Shown in pieces: positions 28,457 to 36,591 of a stretch of 64,000 nt of DNA (its first letter is position 1; each line of letters starts with the position of its first letter). The stretch is taken from assembly GCF_015223065.1 (NCBI RefSeq), contig NZ_JADFBY010000001.1:186001-250000 (forward strand). Direction: 5' to 3'. Source of the DNA: Mucilaginibacter sp. JRF. GTDB taxonomy: Bacteria; Bacteroidota; Bacteroidia; Sphingobacteriales; Sphingobacteriaceae. The notes under the pieces are model-generated. The model was not told the origin of the DNA and searched no databases. It saw only the letters and a list, made by a program, of their open reading frames with translations. Made by a program: the position numbers and the translations under genes.

Positions 28457-29887
28457 ATGAAAAAAATATTAGTAGCAGTACTCCCTTTACTATTGCTGGG
28501 GGCCTGCAAAAAAGATATAACCAGTTTAAATGACGACCCGAAGAACCCGTTGAAGGTACCGGCATCCACGTTGTTTACTCAGGCGCAAAGACAATTGGCC
28601 AGCAACCTGCACTCAACAAACGTATATGTTAATACCTTCAGGTTGTTTGAGCAGTACTGGACAGAAACAACCTATTACACCGAAAGTAATTATAACATAA
28701 AAGATAACGCCATACCTGACGAGCAGTGGACAAGGTTATACACCGATGTGCTAAACAACTTTGAGCAATCGCGCCTGCGTTTACCGGAATATGTGCTGGA
28801 TGAAAACGAACGCAAGAATGATGACGCCCAAATTGAGATAATGGAGATATATACCTGGTATTACCTGGTTACTACGTTTGGTGATTTGCCGTACAGCGAG
28901 GCGCTTAAAGAAAGCATAACACCTAAGTATGATGATGCGGTAACTGTGTATGAAGATCTCCTTGTTCGGCTTGATGCGGCTATTGAGGCACTTGATCCAT
29001 CATACCCGGGTTTTGGCGGTGCCGACAGGATTTATGGAGGCGATATTGGCCAATGGATAAAATTTGCCAATACCCTGAAACTTAAATTAGGTATCACCAT
29101 TGCCGATCATGATTCGCAACTGGCGCGCACTACTATTGAAAGCGCCGTACAAGCGGGTGTTTTTACCAGTAACGATGATAATGCCGATTACCTGTTTGAT
29201 AGCAGCTCGCCTAATACTAACCCGGTATGGGTTGACCTGGTGCAAAGTGGCCGTCAGGATTTTGTAGCCGCAAAAACCATCATCGATGCTTTAAAGGCTG
29301 ATGCTGACCCTCGGCTTAGTAATTATTTTACAGTTAATAACAGTACAAGTAACCAATATGTGGGCGGAGAAATGGGCACAACCAATAGTTTTGGCGCTTT
29401 CTCTAAAGCGGGAACTAAAATTACCGCGCCTAATTTTCCGGGTGATATTCTGGATTACTCAGAAACTGAATTTATTTTGGCTGAAGCTGTTGAGCGTGGC
29501 TACAGCGTAGGTGGTGGTTCCGCGCAAACCCATTATAATAATGCCATAACCGCATCTATTGAATACTGGGGTGGTACCGAGGCACAGGCAACTGTTTATT
29601 TAGCTAAGCCTACTGTCAATTACCTAACAGCTACAGGTACTTACAAACAAAAAATAGGCCTGCAAAAATGGCGTGCGCTATACAATCGTGGCTGGGATGC
29701 CTGGATAGAGAACCGCAGACTTGACTACCCTCAACTGCCGCCACCCGCAAACCCGGTTAGTGATTTCCCGGTACGGATGACTTACCCAGTGGTTGAGCAG
29801 AACGTAAACGGCAACAACTATGCGACCGCCGCCGCGGCGATAGGAGGGGATGAGGTAAGCACAAAACTGTTCTTTGATAAATTCTGA
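28457..29887 (+). CDS. SusD-like outer-membrane lipoprotein (SusD-like_2 type)
   Basis: A 476-residue surface lipoprotein partner of the preceding SusC. The lipobox is LLGAC (Cys17). The opening KKDITSLNDDPKNPLKVPASTLF and the C-terminal region (QKWRALYNRGWDAWIENRR) fit the SusD-like_2 group rather than classical RagB, and so differ from the first SusD in this window. It should bind glycan at the cell surface; its ligand is unknown. Possible substrates are suggested only by the downstream GH92 and GH20 genes. A terminator follows closely. Confidence 0.9.
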   Translation: MKKILVAVLPLLLLGACKKDITSLNDDPKNPLKVPASTLFTQAQRQLASNLHSTNVYVNTFRLFEQYWTETTYYTESNYNIKDNAIPDEQWTRLYTDVLNNFEQSRLRLPEYVLDENERKNDDAQIEIMEIYTWYYLVTTFGDLPYSEALKESITPKYDDAVTVYEDLLVRLDAAIEALDPSYPGFGGADRIYGGDIGQWIKFANTLKLKLGITIADHDSQLARTTIESAVQAGVFTSNDDNADYLFDSSSPNTNPVWVDLVQSGRQDFVAAKTIIDALKADADPRLSNYFTVNNSTSNQYVGGEMGTTNSFGAFSKAGTKITAPNFPGDILDYSETEFILAEAVERGYSVGGGSAQTHYNNAITASIEYWGGTEAQATVYLAKPTVNYLTATGTYKQKIGLQKWRALYNRGWDAWIENRRLDYPQLPPPANPVSDFPVRMTYPVVEQNVNGNNYATAAAAIGGDEVSTKLFFDKF

Positions 29888-29911
29888 TCACACCCAATAG
29901 TTAATTTTCTT

Positions 29912-29946
29912 AAGCAGCCCCCGCGAAAGTGGAGGCTGCTTTTTTA
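29912..29946 (+). terminator. Terminator after the second SusC/SusD pair
   Basis: AAGCAGCC and GGCTGCTT form the stem around a C/G-rich loop, followed by six T, within 30-60 bases of the SusD stop. Confidence 0.85.
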
Positions 29947-29971
29947 TGTTTTGGCAATGTGATCATAAAGA

Positions 29972-30306
29972 ACTTGTGCTGCTCCAGGCATTCCTGATGC
30001 CGGTAGAAAGGGTTATTTACGGCTTGTATTGAGTTTATTGACCTTATTTTTTAATTGCGTTATTGCGAGGTACGAAGCAATCTCTTTAGGATATTCTACA
30101 AGATAGGTTGCTCGAGGATTGCTTCGTACCTCGCAATGACGCGTTTTTTTTATATTTACTTTTTCAAACTTGTCATTTCGACGTAGGAGAAATCTGCACA
30201 CGTTCATAGCAAAGCGATAGATTTCTCCTCGTTCCTCGTTCGAAATGACACGATTTTAAAGTGATATTCAAAGTCCTCCCCCTCGGGGAAGATTTTAGGA
30301 GGGGTT
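29972..30306. repeat. Composite intergenic repeat cluster, copy 1
   Basis: Most of this 539-base gene-free stretch is repeat. Unit A (29972-30028, contains GCTGCTCCAGGCATTCCTGA) recurs inverted at 40190-40249. Unit B is a 26-base inverted repeat (30057-30082 and 30117-30142, one mismatch) built on TGCGAGGTACGAAGCAATC. Unit C (30171-30250) starts TGTCATTTCGACG and ends CGAAATGACA, and recurs near 40.0 and 52.3 kb. Unit D (30271-30306, CTCCCCCTCGGGG core) also recurs at both places. The sequences are non-coding palindromes of the REP/MITE kind; their mobiliser is not visible here. Confidence 0.8.
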
Positions 30307-30426
30307 CCGTAACAAAATCTTTAAGTTAAATATCCTTTGCTTTTTTGTTTGCTAAGTTGGGCTTGCCTATTATTGTTGTGGAAAATAAAAGCTTTTAGCT
30401 CATCACAAACTATTTAGAAAGCTCTA

Positions 30427-32520
30427 ATGAAAAAATCTACAAAACTTATCCTTTGGTCGGCATGCGCTGTAACGCTGTTGCAGGCCGGGGGCGCTAATGC
30501 ACAGCAAGGTACGGCTGCAACCGATCCGGCGAGTGCGGTGAATGTGTTTTTGGGCACATCCGGCGATCATGGGCAGCTATCGCCCGCGGCATCCTATCCT
30601 TTCGGGATGCTGAGCATAGCGCCGCAAACCTACCCTAACCTGCATGCGGGGTACGAGCATAATGCCAAAAAAGTGCTTGGCTTTACCCATACCCGCTTTG
30701 AGGGTGTAGGCTGTATGGGCAGCGGTGGTAGTATCCTTATTAAACCCTTGTTGGGCGATAACGCTGATGATACCGAACTGCTAAAATCATCAGAAGCCGC
30801 CGGGCCGGGTTTTTACCGCATTGGTTTTGAGAATGGTATCAACGTAAATGTAGCCGTTAATAAAAACTCAGGTACCGAAGCTTATACTTTTCCGGCTAAC
30901 AGCAAGCATAGCTTCTTTATCAACCTTAGCCATACACTGGCCAATGGCTTTGTGGCCGAGGAGCATAAAAGCAGCACCAACAGTTTGAGTGGTTGGGTTG
31001 ACGCACGAACTACCTGTGGCGCGGGTGTTTACAGGGTGTATTATTACATTAATTTTAGCGCGCCTGTAAAGTTTGAACAGGATGCTGATCATAAACTGAT
31101 AGCCCGTGTTGAGAGCGCAGATAACACGGTGCTGTTGAACATTGGTATATCATCTGTTGATGTGGCGCATGCGCAAGCATCGGCTAAAACTAATGGAGCA
31201 GAAGCCTTACAAACCGCCAGCCATACCGAATGGAATAAAACCCTCGGCACGGTTGAGGTTAACGGCGATACGGAAACACAAAAACTTTTTTACTCGTTGT
31301 TATACCGTACGGTGCAATCGCCATACCTTATTTCTGAGGCCGACGGCGCTTATCGTGGTACCGATGGTTCGTTGCAAAAAACCAATAAAACGGTGTACAA
31401 TGGCTGGTCAATATGGGATAATTACCGTACGCAATTACCTTTAATGTCGCTGCTATATCCGGATAAATATGCCGATATGGTTACTTCCATCGCATCAATC
31501 TATAAATACGGCAAAAAGGATTATGCTACCCAGCACGAGCCATCAAACACAGTACGTACCGAGCATGCCATAGTTGTATTGCTGGATGCCTGGCGTAAGG
31601 GGTTCAAGGTCGACATTAAAGGCATTGCCGATTCGTTGATAGCTGAGGGCAACCGCTTAGATTTTGCCAAGCCTGATAAGGCACTGGAATCAAGCTATGA
31701 TGCCTGGGCGCTATCGCACCTGATGGAGATCGCTGGTCGTAAGGCAGAGAGCACCAAATTCCGTGAGATCGCCATGAAATATAAAGATTATTGGGAGAAG
31801 GATTTTAAGGATATTACCAAGCGCGATGTAGACCGTATGCAGGCACGTGGTTTATATCAAGGCACTATTTGGCAATATCGCTGGTTTGTTCCGTTTGATG
31901 TTAAGGGCTTGATAAACCTGGTAGGTGGCGAGCAAAAGTACATTGAGCAATTAGATTACTTTTTTGCTAACGACCTTTATAACCATGCCAACGAGCCCGA
32001 TATACAGGCGCCGTTTATGTACAACATGACATCGCAGCCTTGGAAATCGCAACAGTTGGCGCATAAATACGCCGCCGATACCGTGGTGCAATATTACTTT
32101 AATGATAACAGCCGTGGTATCGATCCGTTTGTGAACAAGATATACCGCAATCAGCCTGATACTTATGTACGCACTATGGACGATGACGGTGGCGCCCTTT
32201 CCGGCTGGTATGTATTTACCGCGTGCGGTATTATGCCTGCCTGCGTTGGCGAGCCGGTGTTTTATTTGAACGCGCCATTATTTTCGGGCGTAAAGTTCAA
32301 TTTTCCGGATGGAAAGAAGTTTAACATAACCACCACCAACTTTGCCGAAAAGAACATTTATATCACCTCGGCTACGCTTAACGGCAAGCCGCTTGAACGT
32401 AACTGGTTAACCTATGCCGAGCTGCGCAAGGGCGGTACGCTTAACCTTACCCTAAGCAGCAAGCCCGACAAAACCTGGGGCACCAAAAATCAGTACATAA
32501 CTGACATAAACGCCAAATAA
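30427..32520 (+). CDS. Glycoside hydrolase family 92 alpha-mannosidase
   Basis: A 697-residue secreted enzyme with a signal peptide (1-25, ending ANAQ). Family 92 enzymes are calcium-dependent exo-alpha-mannosidases acting on N-glycans, high-mannose chains or mannan by inversion. The N-terminal beta-sandwich begins at NVFLGTSGDHGQLSPAASYP. The (alpha/alpha)6 domain carries the acid Glu523 in HANEPDI and the base Asp cluster at 585-587 in TMDDDGGALSGWYVF. The usual SHH after NEP is replaced by DIQAP, so the linkage preference may differ from the well-studied alpha-1,2 enzymes. A perfect terminator follows. The next genes handle GlcNAc, which supports an N-glycan role. Confidence 0.92.
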   Translation: MKKSTKLILWSACAVTLLQAGGANAQQGTAATDPASAVNVFLGTSGDHGQLSPAASYPFGMLSIAPQTYPNLHAGYEHNAKKVLGFTHTRFEGVGCMGSGGSILIKPLLGDNADDTELLKSSEAAGPGFYRIGFENGINVNVAVNKNSGTEAYTFPANSKHSFFINLSHTLANGFVAEEHKSSTNSLSGWVDARTTCGAGVYRVYYYINFSAPVKFEQDADHKLIARVESADNTVLLNIGISSVDVAHAQASAKTNGAEALQTASHTEWNKTLGTVEVNGDTETQKLFYSLLYRTVQSPYLISEADGAYRGTDGSLQKTNKTVYNGWSIWDNYRTQLPLMSLLYPDKYADMVTSIASIYKYGKKDYATQHEPSNTVRTEHAIVVLLDAWRKGFKVDIKGIADSLIAEGNRLDFAKPDKALESSYDAWALSHLMEIAGRKAESTKFREIAMKYKDYWEKDFKDITKRDVDRMQARGLYQGTIWQYRWFVPFDVKGLINLVGGEQKYIEQLDYFFANDLYNHANEPDIQAPFMYNMTSQPWKSQQLAHKYAADTVVQYYFNDNSRGIDPFVNKIYRNQPDTYVRTMDDDGGALSGWYVFTACGIMPACVGEPVFYLNAPLFSGVKFNFPDGKKFNITTTNFAEKNIYITSATLNGKPLERNWLTYAELRKGGTLNLTLSSKPDKTWGTKNQYITDINAK

Positions 32521-32561
32521 CACAAAGGGCGCTGTTCATCAAAAACAGCGCCCTTTGTGTT
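32519..32561 (+). terminator. Strong terminator after GH92
   Basis: AACACAAAGGGCGCTGTT-type arms (32519-32535 and 32544-32561) form a stem of about 17 bp around a short CATCAAA loop. The stem may serve both the plus-strand GH92 gene and the convergent GH20 gene. Confidence 0.85.
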
Positions 32562-32563
32562 AA

Positions 32564-32742
32564 ATACTAAATGGTAAGTTATAAATACTAAAATCTAAAC
32601 TCTAAAATTCTAAGCCCTAAATTCTAAATCCTAAATACTTATCTTCAATCACTAACCACTATTCACCAACCACTATTCACCAACCACTATTCTCTAACCA
32701 CCAACCTCCATTCACTACTGACCATTCACCATTCCCCGCTCA
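32564..32742. repeat. Degenerate short tandem repeats between convergent genes
   Basis: This is a non-coding run of about 180 bases. The first half repeats variants of CTAAATTCTAAATCC; the second half repeats variants of AACCACTATTCACC, including two adjacent near-identical copies (about 32653-32690). Similar words in both orientations occur at 56404-56487, also between convergent genes. The sequence has almost no G on this strand in the second half. Confidence 0.75.
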
Positions 32743-35271
32743 CTATTGAATCACCTTAACTGTACGGCCGCCACGGCCTTCGGTGTTGAAGGCGCGGAGG
32801 TTGAGTTGTGGTGTGTAGTTAAGACTATCGGTTATTACGCTGCTGTTAGCATCGGGTTCGGTACCATCGGTTGTGTAGCGGATGGTGAAGCCGGGTAGTT
32901 GTATATTAGCCTTTACCAGGCCATTTTCTATTACAAAACCCGGTGTTGGTATGCGGTATTCAAAACCGCCTGCATAATGATCGAGCTTAGGTAATTCGGT
33001 TTTTGAAACCTTGTTGGCGAAAGCCGCCCAAGCCTGGTTGTATAGTGCTTCGCTTTTAGCTATTTCAGGCTCGGTGGCCCATTGTGGATCGGGAGCCCAG
33101 GCACGCTCGGCAACAGCTAACACTTTAGGTAACAGCAGGTACTCATGCTTTTCAGGCGAGGTGATAACCTCGGCCCATAGCGGCGATTGTATACCCACAA
33201 TATTACGGCGACCGGCTTCCGTCAGTTGCTCCTTGCCATCAAAATGTCCCGGCTTAAGCGGTTGCCCCATCTCGTTCTCCTTTTGGTTTTTATAGTAGTT
33301 GTACGGGATGAACGCGAATGGCTTATTCAGATCAACATAACCACCCCAATATTGGCCACGCTCGTAAAAGCTGGTATTATAAGCCAGATCGAGGTACAAA
33401 TTGGTAACATTGGTAAGCACTACTTTATAACCGGCATTGGCCAGTTTATAAGCCAGATCCTCATTACCTACAAGGTTATTCCACACATCGGTATGGAAAT
33501 TTTCGTTAGCGAAACGAGGGTCAATAACCAAACGTTTTTTGCCGTTAACCACACCGCTGGTAAGCCCGATCTCCTCCCAGCCTGAGAGGTAAAGACCTTT
33601 GCTTTTCAGCATGGTATTGATCTTACCGAAGTAATAGAACCATAAGTCGGAAGTGTTTTTAATGCTCGAATCCTTTTTCATCAGATCGGCGATCACCGGC
33701 GATTTTTCCCAAACACCGGCAGGTACCTCATCGCCACCGTAGTGGATGGTTTCAAGCGGCGCGCCGGCCTCCTTGTACATGGCTATCAGTTCATCGGCAA
33801 TCTTCTCTAAAAAAGCATAGGCCGATGGTTGACCAACATTCAGCACGTTATCGCTAAAGCCTTGTACCGAACGGTAAACAGATTTATCGTTGATATCGCG
33901 CAGCAAATACTGCTCAGCTTCGGCTTTTTTGCCCAGCTTCATAAAACGATCGTAACGGGCATTCATGGCCTTAATGGCGGCACGGGCATGGCCCGGCGTT
34001 TCAATCTCAGGTATTACCTTTATATGGCGATCATTAGCATAGCGTAGTATCTCAATATATTCCTGCCTGCTAAAGTAACCGCTGCCTGCCTGATTGGTGG
34101 TATCAGGGCCTGAGCCGTAGGCAGGGTTAATACTTTTTAGTTCGTTACTGCTATGGCCGCGTGTCGCGCCGGTTTGGGTAAGCTCGGGTAGTCCCGGTAT
34201 TTCAATGCGCCATCCCTCATCATCAACCATGTGCATGTGCAGTACGTTAAATTTGTAGAACGATAGCAGATCGATCACCTTCAACACGTGCGATTTTGGT
34301 AAGAAGTTACGTGCCACATCCAGCATAAACGCGCGGTGCTCAAAGCGGGGCGCATCGGTTATATTGATGCAGGGGATATCAAAATTCTTTTGTGTTCCTG
34401 TCCATGCTGCGGCAGGCAACAGGTTTTTAAGTGACTGCAAGCCATAAAATATACCCGAACCATTGGTAGCCGTAATGGTTATACGACCTGGCGCTACCTG
34501 CAACTGGTAACCTTCGGGGCCATTGTTGCCACCTTTTTGCAGCACAATAACATTATACTTTTCGGTAAAACCGGTTTGCGGCTTGCTGCCGAATACCTTG
34601 GCCAATTCATCCTTAAAATAACCGGCTTCTTTTATAAAGGCAGGGTCGTTAATGATCTTTACCTGCGGAGTAAGTTTAAAGCTACCCGCGGCACGTTTGT
34701 AAGTAACCGGTGTAGGCAATATCGGCGACAGATTGGCTACAGGCATATCCGTGATCAGCTGGTTCTGGTGATATATCTTTTCGGCCAGCGCCTTCTCGTT
34801 CTTATCAATGTTTACCCTATTGGTAATATCAGTAAGTAGTGGATAGCCTTTTTCAGGCTCACTATCAAATACAATATAAAAGCCTTTCGGGTAATCGGTA
34901 ATATCCTTCACATGGCTTTGCAGTACGCTTGATGATATGGAATCGCCGGTGGCTACCGTTTTAAAGCCACTGCCCGGGTAAAGTATAAACAGGTCGCCGT
35001 TAACACGATCAACCAGCAGGTTTTTATCCAAACCACCGCTACGGGTGGTGGTGGCGTTAAAATATATCTTCCAGCCTTTGGTTGGTACCGGTTTGGCGCC
35101 TTTATTAACCAAAGTAACCTTAGCACGGGCTTGTGTAGTGTTGGCATAAGGGTTTTCAACAATTTGCCAGGTAAGCCTTACATCAGCAGCATTAAATGGA
35201 TTTTTGCTTTGCGCCATGGTTGTGGCGGCCATCATCATGGTAATAAAAAATATTAAAACCGTTTTTCTCAT
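32743..35271 (-). CDS. Glycoside hydrolase family 20 beta-N-acetylhexosaminidase
   Basis: An 842-residue secreted exo-hexosaminidase that releases GlcNAc or GalNAc from chitobiose, N-glycan cores or other glycans by substrate-assisted catalysis. In order: signal peptide (1-20), an N-terminal carbohydrate-binding CHB_HEX-like domain (about 25-165), a GH20b alpha/beta domain (about 180-310), the catalytic barrel (about 315-690) with the Asp514-Glu515 pair in HYGGDEVP, and a C-terminal CHB_HEX_C-like domain (about 760-840, RYTTDGTEPD). All key residues are present. It lies downstream of the GlcNAc kinase gene on the same strand with a gap of about 100 bases. Confidence 0.94.
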   Translation of the reverse strand: MRKTVLIFFITMMMAATTMAQSKNPFNAADVRLTWQIVENPYANTTQARAKVTLVNKGAKPVPTKGWKIYFNATTTRSGGLDKNLLVDRVNGDLFILYPGSGFKTVATGDSISSSVLQSHVKDITDYPKGFYIVFDSEPEKGYPLLTDITNRVNIDKNEKALAEKIYHQNQLITDMPVANLSPILPTPVTYKRAAGSFKLTPQVKIINDPAFIKEAGYFKDELAKVFGSKPQTGFTEKYNVIVLQKGGNNGPEGYQLQVAPGRITITATNGSGIFYGLQSLKNLLPAAAWTGTQKNFDIPCINITDAPRFEHRAFMLDVARNFLPKSHVLKVIDLLSFYKFNVLHMHMVDDEGWRIEIPGLPELTQTGATRGHSSNELKSINPAYGSGPDTTNQAGSGYFSRQEYIEILRYANDRHIKVIPEIETPGHARAAIKAMNARYDRFMKLGKKAEAEQYLLRDINDKSVYRSVQGFSDNVLNVGQPSAYAFLEKIADELIAMYKEAGAPLETIHYGGDEVPAGVWEKSPVIADLMKKDSSIKNTSDLWFYYFGKINTMLKSKGLYLSGWEEIGLTSGVVNGKKRLVIDPRFANENFHTDVWNNLVGNEDLAYKLANAGYKVVLTNVTNLYLDLAYNTSFYERGQYWGGYVDLNKPFAFIPYNYYKNQKENEMGQPLKPGHFDGKEQLTEAGRRNIVGIQSPLWAEVITSPEKHEYLLLPKVLAVAERAWAPDPQWATEPEIAKSEALYNQAWAAFANKVSKTELPKLDHYAGGFEYRIPTPGFVIENGLVKANIQLPGFTIRYTTDGTEPDANSSVITDSLNYTPQLNLRAFNTEGRGGRTVKVIQ

Positions 35272-35283
35272 AAAAATACATTT

Positions 35284-35301
35284 AGGGGCAAGTACGCCCC
35301 T
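35284..35301 (-). promoter_or_regulatory. Small hairpin between the GlcNAc kinase and GH20 genes
   Basis: AGGGGC-AAGTAC-GCCCCT gives a 6-bp stem (outer arms GGGGC/GCCCC). There is no T run, so it is more likely a transcript-stability or 5'-leader element than a terminator. Confidence 0.3.
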
Positions 35302-35370
35302 GGTTTAAACGCGTAAATATATGCAGTCGCAAAAAACCTGCCGATAAATTACTTTAAGCTGTAAATACCT

Positions 35371-36249
35371 TTATACCGAAGCTTCGTTAACATCCCCCAG
35401 GGGTTGCACGGCAGCTTTGGCATGGTAATTTATCAGGCCCTCAATAGGTGCTTTTATAATGTTACCGGTGGTCATGCCATAGCTTTTAGCTACATCGCTA
35501 AGTATTGCCGAAAACATATAGCCTATTGATCCGACACAGTTTAGCGAGTAAAGTTTAAAATCGGGATAAAGAGAGATCATGTTCTCAAAGCAATCGGTAA
35601 ACGCTTTTTTAATGATGGCGGCAATATAAGGGTGCTCCATACGTGGGGCTATAAAGCGTACAAAGCTCGCGCAAAACCTGTTGGGTAGCGGTTTTGAGTG
35701 CGCGTGTTCAACAATATCATCAGGGGTAAGGCCGTATTCGTTCCAAAACTCCACACGCAGATCTTCAGGTAATTGGCCACGGCCGTACCTTACCAGTAGT
35801 TGCTTGCCAATATAGGCGCCGCTGCCTTCATCGCCCAGCATAAAACCAAGCGAATCAATTTGGTGGGTAATGGTTTTACCATCGTATATACAGCTGTTGC
35901 AGCCGGTGCCTAATATGGCTACAAAGCCTTTATCGTTACCTAAAACAGCCCTCGCGGCAGCCAGCAGATCGTGTTCAACCTCAACGTGTGCCTGTGTAAA
36001 TATGCGACCAAGCGCGTTTTCAAGTATATGGTTTTTGTCGCCACTGCAACCGGCACCGTAAAAATAAACCTCGCTTACCTTGCTGCTATCAACATTTGCA
36101 GGCAGTTTTGATAATATGGTATTATATATATAATCGGCATCAACATAATATGGGTTAAACCCCTCGGTATCAAAATAAGTTATCGAGTTGTTGTCGCCTA
36201 AAAGGCACCAATCGGTTTTTGTAGAGCCACTGTCTGCAATAAGTTTCAT
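35371..36249 (-). CDS. N-acetylglucosamine kinase, BadF/BadG/BcrA/BcrD ATPase family
   Basis: A cytosolic kinase of 292 residues from the ATG at 36249 that phosphorylates GlcNAc to GlcNAc-6-phosphate. The actin-like ATPase fold shows phosphate-1 loop DSGSTKTDW at the very N-terminus, GAGC and ILGTGCNSCI glycine loops, and GDEGSGAYIG (substrate and adenosine region). The frame extends 23 codons upstream, but that stretch lacks family similarity, so the inner ATG is chosen. It is similar to eukaryotic-type NAGK, not to E. coli NagK (ROK family). It reads toward GH20 and is divergent from the ROK regulator. Confidence 0.9.
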   Translation of the reverse strand: MKLIADSGSTKTDWCLLGDNNSITYFDTEGFNPYYVDADYIYNTILSKLPANVDSSKVSEVYFYGAGCSGDKNHILENALGRIFTQAHVEVEHDLLAAARAVLGNDKGFVAILGTGCNSCIYDGKTITHQIDSLGFMLGDEGSGAYIGKQLLVRYGRGQLPEDLRVEFWNEYGLTPDDIVEHAHSKPLPNRFCASFVRFIAPRMEHPYIAAIIKKAFTDCFENMISLYPDFKLYSLNCVGSIGYMFSAILSDVAKSYGMTTGNIIKAPIEGLINYHAKAAVQPLGDVNEASV

Positions 36250-36591
36250 TTTATTGTTCTGATTAATTTGTAACCTGCCCATGCCAGCGGGGCATAAGCC
36301 TAATATCTTACTACACAATATCTTTTAGATGAGAAACAGCTTAAGTTTATTGTAGTCAGTTAAACCAAAACTAATAAAAAGCAGCGCAAACTTTAAAATT
36401 TATTTAAAAAGATTTTTTGGGTTTTATAATTTTTGATGAGTAGTTAATAAAATATGTAACGCCTGTATGTATATTAGCGTCTGATATATTAATTATATAT
36501 TTATTGTTAATGTAAGCACAAAGGGTTGCAATTGTACGCTATTGTAATTTTTGTAAGCCGGAACCGTTTGTATTGAGATTTTTAAACCTTT
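36250..36591. other. AT-rich divergent control region of the GlcNAc genes
   Basis: This is about 340 gene-free bases between the kinase (minus) and ROK regulator (plus) starts. It is very AT-rich, with runs such as TATATTAATTATATATTTATT (about 36485-36505). It must hold both promoters. I see no exact TAnnTTTG box at a suitable distance and no operator I can defend. Confidence 0.5.

Noticed and set aside
30013..30207. A 64-codon open frame on the minus strand
   Set aside because: It lies inside the palindromic repeat cluster, crosses units A-C, and has no gene-like composition or start context.
29972..30306. CRISPR array
   Set aside because: The repeats are few, differ in length, are palindromic and have no regular spacers; no cas gene is present.
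32564..32742. Remnant of a coding gene
   Set aside because: All frames are broken by stops and the sequence is made of short drifting repeats rather than protein-like codons.
36250..36318. Longer N-terminus for the GlcNAc kinase
   Set aside because: The phosphate-binding loop of this family begins at the very N-terminus, so the ATG at 36249 is the natural start.
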